Program-made: the position numbers and the translations under genes
Origin: Enoplosus armatus
Lineage: Eukaryota; Chordata; Actinopteri; Centrarchiformes; Enoplosidae
Length of the DNA: 64,000 nt
Direction: 5' to 3'
Assembly (NCBI RefSeq): GCF_043641665.1
Contig: NC_092191.1
Coordinates: forward strand, 19,499,501 to 19,563,500
Shown: piece after piece, positions 1 to 11,911 of the stretch
Layout: the number at the start of each line of letters is the position of its first letter
How positions within the stretch are numbered: the first letter of the stretch is position 1
The notes under the pieces: generated by a model
The model's input: the letters and a program-made list of their open reading frames with translations, nothing else
Database searches by the model: none
What the model was told of the DNA's origin: nothing

Positions 1-84
1 CTTGTTAGCGGTCAAGACTTTGTCCCCGACTCCTTGTATTCTGGAGTTGAGGAAATGAACTGGATGACATCCTTGGAACAATTC
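1..84 (-). CDS. kndc1: kndc1 exon 26 (CDC25, cut by window edge)
   Basis: At least 84 nt from acceptor GACACAG, phase 0, encoding ELFQGCHPVHFLNSRIQGVG and DKVLTANK. L-x-x-x-H-P-V-x-F-L-N-S-R is the conserved start of the CDC25 catalytic domain. Whether the exon ends at position 1 or continues cannot be seen. Confidence 0.92.
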
Positions 85-212
85 CTGTGTCACAAAAGGT
101 GTAACAGTATTTATCAGGGTCTTACTTTGCATTCACAAAGCCATGTCTCCCTCTAGTGGTGAAAAGAGACAACAACAACAACTTGAGAGCAAGGCCAGGG
201 AGTGGACTGCAC

Positions 213-255
<43 letters not shown>

Positions 256-3200
256 CTGCTGCAGGAGGGTGAGCTGTTGGGCTATGTGCTGTGCGCTGTA
301 TTCATTCTGGCTGAAGGGGAGACGCTCCTCGCGGTGCAGGCAGACGTTGGAGAGGTCGTCCACCATGGAGCCGTAGCAAGGCATAGGCAGGGCCGCGGCA
401 ATGGAGAAGGCCTTCTCTTTAGGCAGGGACGCAGAGGGCTCCACTACTCTTGAGAATCTCCACTGAAGAGAGGATGCATGCTCTGAATTATTATGTAAAC
501 TCACCGTACTGTAACATTGCAGCTGTTTTGTATTTCATGCAGGGTGCTCTTGTTCAACAGCAGCCAGACAACACAATCAATACAGGAGATTTATGTTTCA
601 AATACAGTCTACTTATCACCAGTCATTTTCTAAATAAAAACCTAACACACTTTGCATTCTTCCACAGATTAAGTCCAGCTGTTAGGTATGGACTTTGGCA
701 GGAGCATGTTTGCATGTTTGTTGTCTCCAACAGAAGTAAAAGCTCAGTCCAGAAGACTGCACAGTATGAACAGTTTCTATTGCACTGTGTTGTAGCTGAC
801 CACTACAGGACAGAGGGTAGTATTTACAAACTCCAAACAAAGCCTTGCATGACTCGTCACCACATCAAACTGACCTTTCTCCCAAGATCCTCAGTAGACG
901 AATACAGACACACAGACTCGTCGTCTTCCTCAAGGCTGATCAGGCTTCCTCTGCCTTGGCTCCAAGTCGTACATGGAGGGCTGTGGAGAGCAGCAAGCAC
1001 GGCCTCCCCTCGGCTGTCTACAGGAATCACCTGTGGGAAAAGCACAGAACGTAGACATGGTACATTCCATAAGGAGACAAAGAGGCGCCGTGGAACAGCT
1101 TACACAGTTAAACTGCATCTAATAGCGATGCTCTGTCTATATCTATGCTTGCTGCACTGGTGATTTGAGTTGCGTGCTTCATGAAATATTTCACTACCCA
1201 GCATCTGATGGTCTTCAAAATATGTTGACACACAGGAAGTGTGATGCTTCCAACAGCAGAGAGGTCGAGTATAATTGACAAGAAGACGGAGTGTGTAGGT
1301 GGCATGAGCAGGATGCTTCAGGAACTCTTAAAATTTAAGACCGAGAACTCCAGGGTGAAATACTGTATGTCACAGACTGACAAGTCATCTCTGTACAGCG
1401 CAACATGTATTCTTGTGTGGTTACCTCAGTATTCAGGAAGGTTTCTAACGTATCCACCAGGCTGGACTTGGGTGTGAAGTCCACCCGTCTACAGTCTGTT
1501 ACCCAGAACTGGAGCAGGTCCAAACTGCGATGGAAGATCTTTTCACTGTCTCCTGACATGTCTGGACCTTGTCTGCCATGGAAGACAAACATAATCGTCA
1601 TACAATCAGTGCAAGAGATACAGTGCATTATGTTTTGAAGCTTGCAGCAGAGGCTGAACAGGAGATTCTCATGGGTTTTCTTGGCATACTGCACTGTTCT
1701 GTACTGTAGCTGTTTCTCTGTGTAACGAGCCACAGGATATACAGTACCTTGCAGCACTGGTGAATTTATCCATGATGAACTGCAGTAGCTGCTCAGGAGT
1801 GCAGAGGAAACGATAGGTGTACAGGAACTGCTGGATGTAGCCCTCCACAGCAACATTTCTGTGATGAAAGGGAACAGAGCGACACTGAACAGTTCAGAAA
1901 CCGACACAGTTTGATAACACCGTTCAATGAAATGTAATATTACACATCACACTGCAAAGTAAGGAATTAGTTACCCGTGGCAACACAAGATTAGATAATC
2001 ATCATGTGACGTAATGTTAGTATTCCAAAAATACACATAAACTGCTGCATTATAATGCACTAGCCCATGATACCTTTTGAAAAACTTATCATGTCATATA
2101 AAAACGCAACAATTTCAAACTACCATTTAATGTCAACAATGAACCTTTAAACTCAATAATAATATTTACTGAAAAGGCCACTGTCTCTGATTGGTGAGCA
2201 GCGTTATTATCTGTAAATAAATTGTACAATTTATCCCCCCCGGGGATCAATAATCTGATTCTGATTCTGATTCTGATAAAAATAGCTAAATTCTTTTTTT
2301 GCCCGAAATAGCAGCACCATACACAAGCGGCACACAGTCCCGACAAGCTAACACACTGAGACGGTAGAGCAGCTCGCATGTTGCTGAGAGGCAAAATCCG
2401 GGGCAAAAAAAAGTAAAATACTCACACCCTGGCCTGTGTCGAGCTCTTGCTGTAATTGTTTCTGTAGTTTGACTGAAATACAATGTAATGTAATACATTC
2501 ACTGAGCCGTTGAGGACATAAACTGAAAACAAGCCTTATCAAAGCCTTTTAGAAGTAAAAAAAAAAAAAACAGCTTCAGCTTGAGGCGGTGGGAAATAAA
2601 AGAGGCTGACAAAAATGATTCATTGTGTCCCTGTTTCTCTGATAGTTGATGCCGTTTCCCATGGCGACACAACCAGCCTAGGCAGAGAGAGCATGACAGT
2701 GGCAGAGACAAATTCAAACCTGAATGTATTTGGAGGAATAAGGTTTACATTGTAGTAACGTGTAAGAGTGTCTCTAACCACAGTAAACGTGCAGCTTGTA
2801 GTATTTTACCACACTCAAGAGCACAGATGGATATATTAAAGATAAGGATGTTTTTTTGGTCATAAAACAAATGAAGTGAAATGTTGACCAGGTGGTATAT
2901 GAAAAGTCATCCTCTGGGGGCCGTGAATGTCTGTACAAAATTTCATGGCCATCCATCAAATAGCTGTAGAGATATTTCAGCTGCCAGCGTGGCTAAAGAC
3001 ATCACAGGTAGCAGCAATATACTGCTGTGAAACCAGCTGTAATGAAACAGTAACATCAAGGATCTTCTTCCGTTTTTGCTGTTTTTCGGTAATTTTCAGA
3101 CCCGAGTCCTTGTGAAATCCCCCTGTTGGATGGATCAAATGCAGCAGGGAGGATAAATAATAGAACTGGACCACACTTTGAGACATTAGCACAACTCATA

Positions 3201-5448
3201 CGACCCCATGACTTTACTAGAGAAAAGCAACGGCTAGCGCTTTTCTAATTTAAACCCTCATTAATAATACCTGGCGTAGAGGTAAGCCATGAGGCCCAGA
3301 GGAGAGCCGGCTTGCAGAGTGCTCTTCCCTTTACTGGTGCCATAGCTCAGAACAGATGGGTCCTCAGAGGGTTGGAGGTCCAAAGAGCCAGGTCCAGAGA
3401 CAGCCAAAGAAGGCAGTAATGAAACCTCCAGACCCCACTGGTCCACACTCAGAATCTGGAGAAAATACAAAAAAAAAAATCACATGAAAGGATGGAAGTT
3501 GTTGTTGTGAAATGAATGAGAGATAGCCGTGATGGGAATTGTAGAGCTTTGTCAGTACCTCAAGGTATTTCTTCACACAATCCAAGAAGACCACTTTGGA
3601 TCGCAGTTCTTCAAACTGGGACTTGAGTTTGGACAGCATCAGTTTGCTCTCAGAACCTTTGGGACACACACACTGTTTTATTGATCCTGCCGGCAGCTAC
3701 GCATGGCATTTTCGTACACTAGCAGTGTTATGAAATGTGTACCCAACCTTTGTTTTTTCTCTCTTGTTGAATCAGCTTCTGGTAGAAGTTTCTTGTTTTC
3801 TTTAGATTCCTTGTTTCAATTATCAGCTGCTGCTGCAGTTCCTGTTCAAAGGAAGTCACACAAAAGGCTCTAAAATAACACCACATGCCTTCCACTGAAA
3901 GAGGCCTTCGGGTGTTTCCAGCGTGTACGGGGCAGCGTTTAGTGTTTTTTCTCCCTCTCTTCACCGTGGCAACAGAAAGCAACAGCTCTTTTGAAGTGAA
4001 ATGAGTGAGAAGTTGCAGCAGCAACGGCTCTTAAGGTGTGTTATTAGCTGCTGCACAAACCCTCTGAAGGAGCAGTGGTGCCATCAAAGTGCGCAAACAC
4101 AAAGACGATTCATTAATATTCTTTTGCAAATGATAATAACTTCCTCTGCCAAGGGCTAAGTTCAACATATTAATATTCAGATCCAGTTTGGAGAGAATAA
4201 CATGCCAATTATCCAAAAGTGCCCCCCCCCCCACATGTTCTCGTCCTATTTACCCCAAAGCCCGACCGTGCCCCACTTCATTACAGATAGGGAAATAATT
4301 CCTGCACTTAATCATAAAACAGGTGAAGGGCTGAATGAAACTAGGAAGTGAAAAAAGCATTTGGGTGTAACATAATACATAGGATAAAATGCATACAGAA
4401 TGGAAATGAAAATGCTGAATTAAATAACATTTTCAATCTGCAGTTTAGAAACATAAAGTAATGACACACAAAGAAATCATTTTAGAGAATATTTTGATGG
4501 AAATATACCAAGAATGTTCTTGCTGAAAACCTGACCAGTCCGTCTTTCAGTCCATGATAGAATATCAGCCTTTGCATTACACAACTATCACAACTGCAAC
4601 ATGCATTACATAAAAACACATACTTTATGACATACACTTCATTGTATTAGTGTAACCGAATCTGATAAATAAATCAGCTGCTTCACGCAGGCTGCTGTTC
4701 GTTCAAACACACAGCGTTAAAGGTCAAATTTGACTCACTGGCAGGAAGCTTCACAGGTTTACCCACCTGTGTTTTCACATCCAGGCATGGTGACTCTGTG
4801 TGCTGCCCCAGATTCACTGCATACTGGATCACCTCTGGACTAAAACAATCTTCTCCAAAGAAGGCCAAGGCCCAGCCTGGGCTGAAGCTGAGACCCGGTC
4901 CCTCTGTTCTGGATCCGGGCGAGAGGAGCCGCTCTGACAGCAGAGAGTCACTGTCCTCCATGTCCTCCGAGTCGGGGCTCATCTGCTCGTCGTGGGCTCC
5001 CATCAGGCATTCTTCTCTCCTCGACAGAAACTCAGCTTCAGAGGGGCTTTCATCGCTGCCCCCCGCTGAATGGTCTCCTCCCTCCATGACCCCTGCGTCC
5101 GAACCGTCAGTGCTCATGCCTCGACCAGTAAACAGGGACAGTGGAGCGAGAGAGAGAGGCCGAAGAGAAGAGAGCGAGAGAGGGACTGAATCACATGGAG
5201 AGCAAAAAAAAAAAAAAACAGGATTTGTGAAGACGAAACACAGAGTGTGTGGCGCTGGGGGGTATTTGTTGCTAACCCTGTCGTGGCTGCACAATGCATC
5301 CACTGTTCGGCTGATGAGCTTAAAGGCAATTCAAGCTCAACTTCTTCTATCGCTATCTTTGTATCTCTTCTCTACAAGTACCTTGTAAGACCTTGTTTGT
5401 AATCAAGACCCCATATAGCATTATTTAATAGCACAACAAATGCAGACG

Positions 5449-5481
<33 letters not shown>

Positions 5482-8400
5482 TCTCATTGGCCAGGAATGA
5501 GCTCCAGAGGAGAAAAAGATTTTTGGAGTGGCTTGGACTCTTGTGAATGCGCTTCAATCTTAAGAGCAGCATCCAACAGCCAGTCACAGCTCCCATGACC
5601 GCAGTCAGCAGCCAAATAAAGTGAAATATATCAAAACACCACAGATGGGTTGGGGTTCAACAGTATTTTTTTCAACCAGTAGCCAGTATTGAACCTGCTT
5701 ATCAAATGCAAATCCTCAAAAATCTCTAAATGAATCTATTTAAGTAGTTTGCTTGAGGAGGAAGCACTTAATCCTAGAATTATATCATCACCATATTGAT
5801 GATACATCTGTATGATTCCAGAGAATAAACACTGTTGAACTGATTAATGAAGGATCATCAGAGATGCATCGGCTAAACAGGTACACGTGTACTTGACTGC
5901 TCTGTAAAGACGGATTCTTATCGAGCATAGCTACACGAAATGTGGTGCTTTTGTTTTCTGCTGGCTCACGGGAGCACGATCAGATCGGCGCGCTCCATCA
6001 CGTTGTTTGCAGTCACATGATTCTGACGACGCAGGCAGGAAGTGAAAGGCAGAATTGGCAGGATGGAGGAGAGCCTTTACTGTGCTGGTTATTGCTCACT
6101 CATTGTGTCGTCCCAGTCAACATGTGTGTGTAAAATGGCCCAATTCATTCTTAAACTATGGCTGAAAACCCATGTTGACGTCAAAATGACCTTTGACCTT
6201 TGAGTCCAAAGTGTCACATGTTCAGTGTCTGACCAGCTGTGAAATATGGTCACAATCTGCCCTTCTGTTTCTTAGTCATGGCGTTGAATTTAGTGTTTTT
6301 TTCCAGGACATTATGATGTCACAGTGAGGTTGACCTTTGACTACCAAATTTCAATCAGTTCGAGTGCCAAATCTGAAGCATAAAATATTCAGTGAAGCAC
6401 TGTTAGATTGTAACTCAGGATATTTACTGAGAAGAAGTACAAATGAGCATGAAATGGAAACACTCCACTCCAATTCAGGCGGAAACATTGTACTTTTTAC
6501 TGCACTACATTTATCTGACTGCTTTAGGTGACAGCTATTTTACAGATAAAGATTTTATGTGCAAAACATATAACCAACTTATAAAATGTGACGCACTGTT
6601 ATATATTAAACCCAACGGTATATTAAAGAGCTCCACATTGACCTACTGCAACAGTCAAACGCTACTTACGAATGAATGCATCAGTAATAACAAAGTAATA
6701 ATATTATATATAACAGAAAAACACTGACAGGCGCAATTTGTCTGAAATTTTGAGAGCTTTTACTTCAAGTACATTTTACTAATAACACTGGCATAGTTTT
6801 ACTAATGTGACATTTTTAGTGAAGGACTTCTACTTGTATTTTTATTGATTTTTATTGATACTAAATATCTAAAAATAGCTCCACCACTGCAGTTACATTT
6901 TTTACACAGTTTTATTTGTGTTACAAAAGATATAAAGTCATCTTTGAGTTTTAGTTCTTAAATATTAGCATTACATTAACAGACGTTTTGCCACATCGAT
7001 GCATATTTTGCATTTAGCTGACTACATGAACAAACCCGTGTATTTTATTAACTCAGAACTGGATCCAAAATTGAACCGGAACTCAACCCAACGCATGTGT
7101 TTCCCCATGACCAAGATTATTTAAATCATTATTACACACTGTAACTTAACCGGGATTAATCTTTGTCGAAACAATACAAATGATATGGAGTGAGTCTGTC
7201 TCCTACCTTGACAGACGGAGCGTTGACTCTCCTCCGATCTCAATTCAAGATCTTCGAGCGCAGCCTCAGGTTCTCCATGACAGGATGGGGCCTCGGATCC
7301 TTCCCAAGAACCCACAGCGGCAGGACTGGACGTGTGAAGGTTCCCATTCAGGTCCAGACAACCGTACAGGCAATCGTCCCTCTTGCCTCCCCAGACGGCG
7401 GCTACCAAGGGTGGGGTGAGGGCTGCCCTTTTCACAGCCTTTGATGGAGGCTGCTCATTAGAGCCGCTGCAGGAGGCGCATAAAGAGAGAGCAAACACAC
7501 ACACACAGCGTGTTCAAAGGCAATTAGCACTTATGTAAAGAATGACACCAATCATATGCGTTTGAGTATGTCATAAAAAAGATAATTGGAAGGAAGCAAA
7601 ACAAGTCGACAAACTTCACAGATGAGCAAGGATCCACGAAACAGCATACAGCTTCTACAGCAGTGCTTTTACTGATTTAATGTGAAAACGCAGTCACTCA
7701 TATCAACAGTCACCGCCATCAAAGCCTCAGTTCAAACATTATACGGCTTGCCGCTCACATCTTGCAGATCACGTGTACTTGCAACCAATCGATCCGTAAA
7801 ATTGAACTGCGCCCAAACAGTGACACCGTCCGCTCCAGTCCACGTCAGAGTTAGAATGGACCATCTCTCAACAGAGAGGCTGCAGTCCTCCCCCTGTCCC
7901 CTCAGAGTCACTGGAACCAGTGGCAAAACATAACCCTCCACGGCTGAGCCCTGGAGGAAGAGTGTCTATCTCTCTGCACAGCTGTGATGTCTCCCTACCA
8001 CAGCAGATTAAAGGGCCTCTCCAACATATTGCCCTGAGCGTAAGAGCATGGCAACGCCTGGACAAAAAGACGTCTGCGAGAGCGGACAGGCTCGTGTCCC
8101 TCCACTCGTCTCTAGCTTACATGTAAATGAAGAGAGAAGTGCCAAGCATGGAATTTGTTGCCATCATTCATGTATTCATTTCTACACTTAAAGCCCCCCC
8201 ACACACACACACACACACATACTCAGAGCTACTTGTCAGCATATCAGTAACAATGCAGAAGAGGCTTTACATGTATCTTCAATGTTGGCAGATCCCCAGC
8301 GCTAACACACATGTTGCAAAGCTGTTACCATAGGGACCACTTAAGCTGCAGGCTGAACTTCGTGTGTTTATGCATGAAGCGCATATTGTATTAATGCTCA

Positions 8401-11400
8401 TTTGGATGCTGTGTATGGGTGTGCACATGCGTTCGGAAGTGTGCAGAGGAGGAGAGGTCACGTTCACCCCGCGCGACTGTTCTTCAGATCCGGCTTGAGA
8501 ATAAATTAAATATCTGACGACGAGCAGCCAAATCTGGGCATCTCACCGTTCACGCGGAAGCGCTGGCTGTTTTGTTGTTGACAAGATATCCTTTTTCAAT
8601 TCGGGGTAATTATTCTGACACCCAAGACAATCTCTTTAACTCATAATGTAGGCTTAATTGTGCTGATGCGATTCATTCGACAAACCACCCCCCTGAAAAA
8701 CAGTCATTTATTCTGAGGATTAAACACTGATGCAAAAAAAACAAAAAAAACAAAAACAAAAAAAAAACAACCTTATTTCAGAATCTGAACTGATTCTGTC
8801 ATTAAAACTGAAATAAGGGACTGGAACTTTTTACGTGCCGTAATCCGTCAAGAGGTGATACTGTAACCACTGCGAAAATGGCGTTGTTGTGGCGTGTTGT
8901 ACAGACGCTTGTCACTATTTAAATCGCTCGCTGCTGCACCAGCGACGCGTGCTCTGACTGAGCTCACTTAATTGATTTCGATGTGTGAAAATATGGTGCG
9001 AAACATGTCACTCCCAGTGCACTGGTGCTGTGTTGAAAGGCCTGTAATAGCATTACCAGGATTGCCATTTCATTTTCTCTTCAGTATTATCATTATTATT
9101 TGAATCTCTGAAAAATCCAGATATTTTGGGCAGCGATTCATGTCTGAAACCGAGCAGCCGCTTGTCAGGTCCTTTGTTTGGTCCTCCAGACAGGAACCGG
9201 CCCGCAAGGAGGTTCTATCAGGCCCGCAGGATGAATTTGAAAGTGACAAAATCCATAAAAGACTTGATTTGATTTTTTAAATTAAATGCTTTTCAAGAAT
9301 TATCCGCTAGGGGCGCACTGTTTTGGTCAGAGCAGAAGACACGCCGCATCACTGAGACAGACCAAACAGCAGATGGTATCAATGCGCCATCTGCTGTTTG
9401 GTACAACGTTGTTTCTACCCTGTTCTCTACCTGCCCGCTACACCCTCATTAGCCAAAATGTCATTATCAAAAAGAAGAAAAGTGGATACAGAGTGTAGAA
9501 TTTTCCAAGAAAAATGGACCACGTCTTATTTATTTACGGAGATACACGGGAAACCTTTGTGCTTGGTGTGTTTGCAACAAGTGTCGGTACTTAAGGAATA
9601 CAATATTCGGCGCCACTATGAGACTCTTCGCGGCGAAAAATACAACAGTTTGCAAGGACAACTGAGAAGAGAGAAGATTAATGAATCGCTGGTGGGTAAT
9701 AAATGATAAAAGTAAATTGCACGTTTCTCTAAAGAAATCTGAGGTGTTTCATGAAATGTTTTGTAAAAGAATAGTTCATTAAATATCAAGTTTTTCCTAA
9801 TGTTCTTGTACTTCGTTACACTAAAACAAAGGAAAGACATGACATTTTTGTTATTTATAGCTGAGTATGCTACAATTTGAATGGTCCGGCCCACTTGACA
9901 TCTTCCTAGGCCGTATGCGGCCCGCGATGTGAAATGAGTTTGACACCCCTGGCTTAAAGGGAAAGACAGACCGAGTGTTAGAAGTCCTACTCACGGCGTG
10001 GATGGGCTGTAGTTCACCAGGCAGTGCAGTACACCCAGCAAGTCGTCTTCCCAGTACAGATCACCGAACCTCTCCTTCACAACACTGGCAAACGTGCGGT
10101 ACTGGAGGTCCTTCAAAGAGAAGATGTACTCCCCTCGGAAAAGAGAAAAAAAAAAGTCGATTTTCTATATGAATATGTCTGAACAACACAGGTTATGGAG
10201 TGTGTTATTGCTGGCGATAAAGGAACAATGTTTAGATTTTCCTTTCGCGGACAAAGGGGTGTCTGTTCTCCGCATCGCTGCCGCTGTCTGTTTTACTTGT
10301 GCCATCCTGACGTCAATGGATACAGTGAGAGTTTTAGATGGGCTAAAGCTGACCTTTTTCTCTCCACCTCGGGGCGTCCTGACAGCTCCTCAGTCTGCTA
10401 TCAGAGTAGGAGAACTGTATGCTGGGGAGCCAAATAACCTCCCAGCGTAACACAACATGTGCGGCGGACATTACAACAAAAGCAGTGTTCAAGGAACGTT
10501 CTCTAGATGTTCTGCTATATAAGTATGTTCAAAACAACCTTGGAGGAACACTTTCTCTTCTAGATGTTCTTGGAACCTTCTTAGAACAAATATTACCAAA
10601 CAGGAAGCATAAGGAAATGGCAACGTTACGAGTTTCTCTGTAAACATGAACCAAGGGTTGGTATTTTTACTGGACTACACAAATCACCACAAATGTATTT
10701 TTCATACAAAATAAATATATATCATTTAATACAGAGACTATATGTATAATGCAGTAGTTGCAACCTGATGATGACTGCGATTGGTTTAAAGAAAAACAAA
10801 CAAGCGAGAGCATTTTTCTGTAAACCAATGCAGCAATGATAAAATAATATTATCACACAAAGATACATACCCATGACAACGTCCTCGTGTCCATTGTCCA
10901 AATACCCATCCAGTGAAAACTCTCCCTTGAGCAGGTCAATCACCTCCTGCAGGGCAGGGTGCACTTTAGGGGTGACGGACTCTGAAGGAGACTGGTTCTC
11001 ACCTTGTGCTCTTGGATTTGTTTGTCCATTGTAAGCTCTGGGCACACAGTGCTCCAGGGGGCTGTCAGAGATGACGGTGTTACCATTAAAATAAGATGAT
11101 GGTGGGCCATGATCCTGGAGTTCAGGACTCACAGGCACATTCAGACAGTTAATGAATGGACTATCAGTGCTTTCTGGACCTGTGATTAGTCCCTGCAGAG
11201 GCTGTGGCACCATGGAGAGATTTATATCCAACCCGAGGAGAGACTCGGGAGCCCTAACCTGCACAGGCACTAAGGAAAGATGTCCTGTTGTGGGGTCCTG
11301 ACGGAAGAGGTAATTGTTAAAAACACCACAACCGTTGAGGTTAGTGGATAATGGAGGGGGAAGAGAGACTTCAAGACGGGAAATATCAGGGAGAGTAGAT

Positions 11401-11880
11401 GGAGAGTTGACCAGTATCTTGTCACTGGAAGTTGTAGAAGTTGTAGTTACGGCTGCCTGATTAACAGGCATCGCCTGGGTAAGTAGATTTGGTTCAGTCG
11501 GTGCAGGAGTGAAATCACGGCCCCTTTCCTCGATGTGTTCACTGCTTTCGGCGAATTCATCCACAGTCCTGTGAAAGAAACAATCCCTAATAAGCGTTCT
11601 CCTTTCAAAGCCGTGCAGCATTTTGTGTAGGTATTAGTTTAAATTTTTTTTTTCTTTAAAGAAATAGAAGATTGATACCACTCGTATCTGTCCGTTAAAT
11701 ATGATGTCACAGCCGAGTAGCTTAGCTTAGCATAAAGACTAGAAGCAGGGGAAAACAACTAGCCTAATTCTTCCCAAAGGTTACAAAATCTGACTACCAG
11801 CCTACAAGCTCATTAATTAACACATTATATCTCGTCTGTTTAATGTGTACAATTAAGTGCAAAACAACAGTTTGTGGTTT

Positions 11881-11911
<31 letters not shown>

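Larger units (their letters stand above)
5120..7206 (-). other. kndc1 intron between exons 17 and 18
   Basis: 2.1 kb with a GT array, a 'gacctttgacc' repeat and an 'acttttactt' repeat. A CT-rich tract (5,130-5,200, transcript sense) precedes the exon 18 acceptor. Confidence 0.75.
9190..9951 (+). mobile_element. Truncated hAT transposon (GTF2IRD2/ZBED-like family)
   Basis: The right end is a hAT-type terminal inverted repeat (minus strand CAGGGGTGTCAAACTCAT, 9,934-9,951). Inside are 'gcccgc'-rich subterminal sequences on both sides and a transposase N-terminus. No matching left terminus is visible, and most of the transposase is missing. The element is therefore a dead, internally deleted or 5'-truncated copy. 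It sits in the kndc1 intron between exons 16 and 17. Confidence 0.75.
7467..9994 (-). other. kndc1 intron between exons 16 and 17
   Basis: 2.5 kb holding the hAT remnant (right part), an A-rich stretch with overlapping inverted repeats near 8.75 kb and a short AC array at 8,201-8,219. No further exon recognised. Confidence 0.8.

Noticed and set aside
6180..6345. Nuclear-receptor response elements (tgacctttgacctttga)
   Set aside because: The words belong to a dispersed fish repeat. No independent evidence of function.
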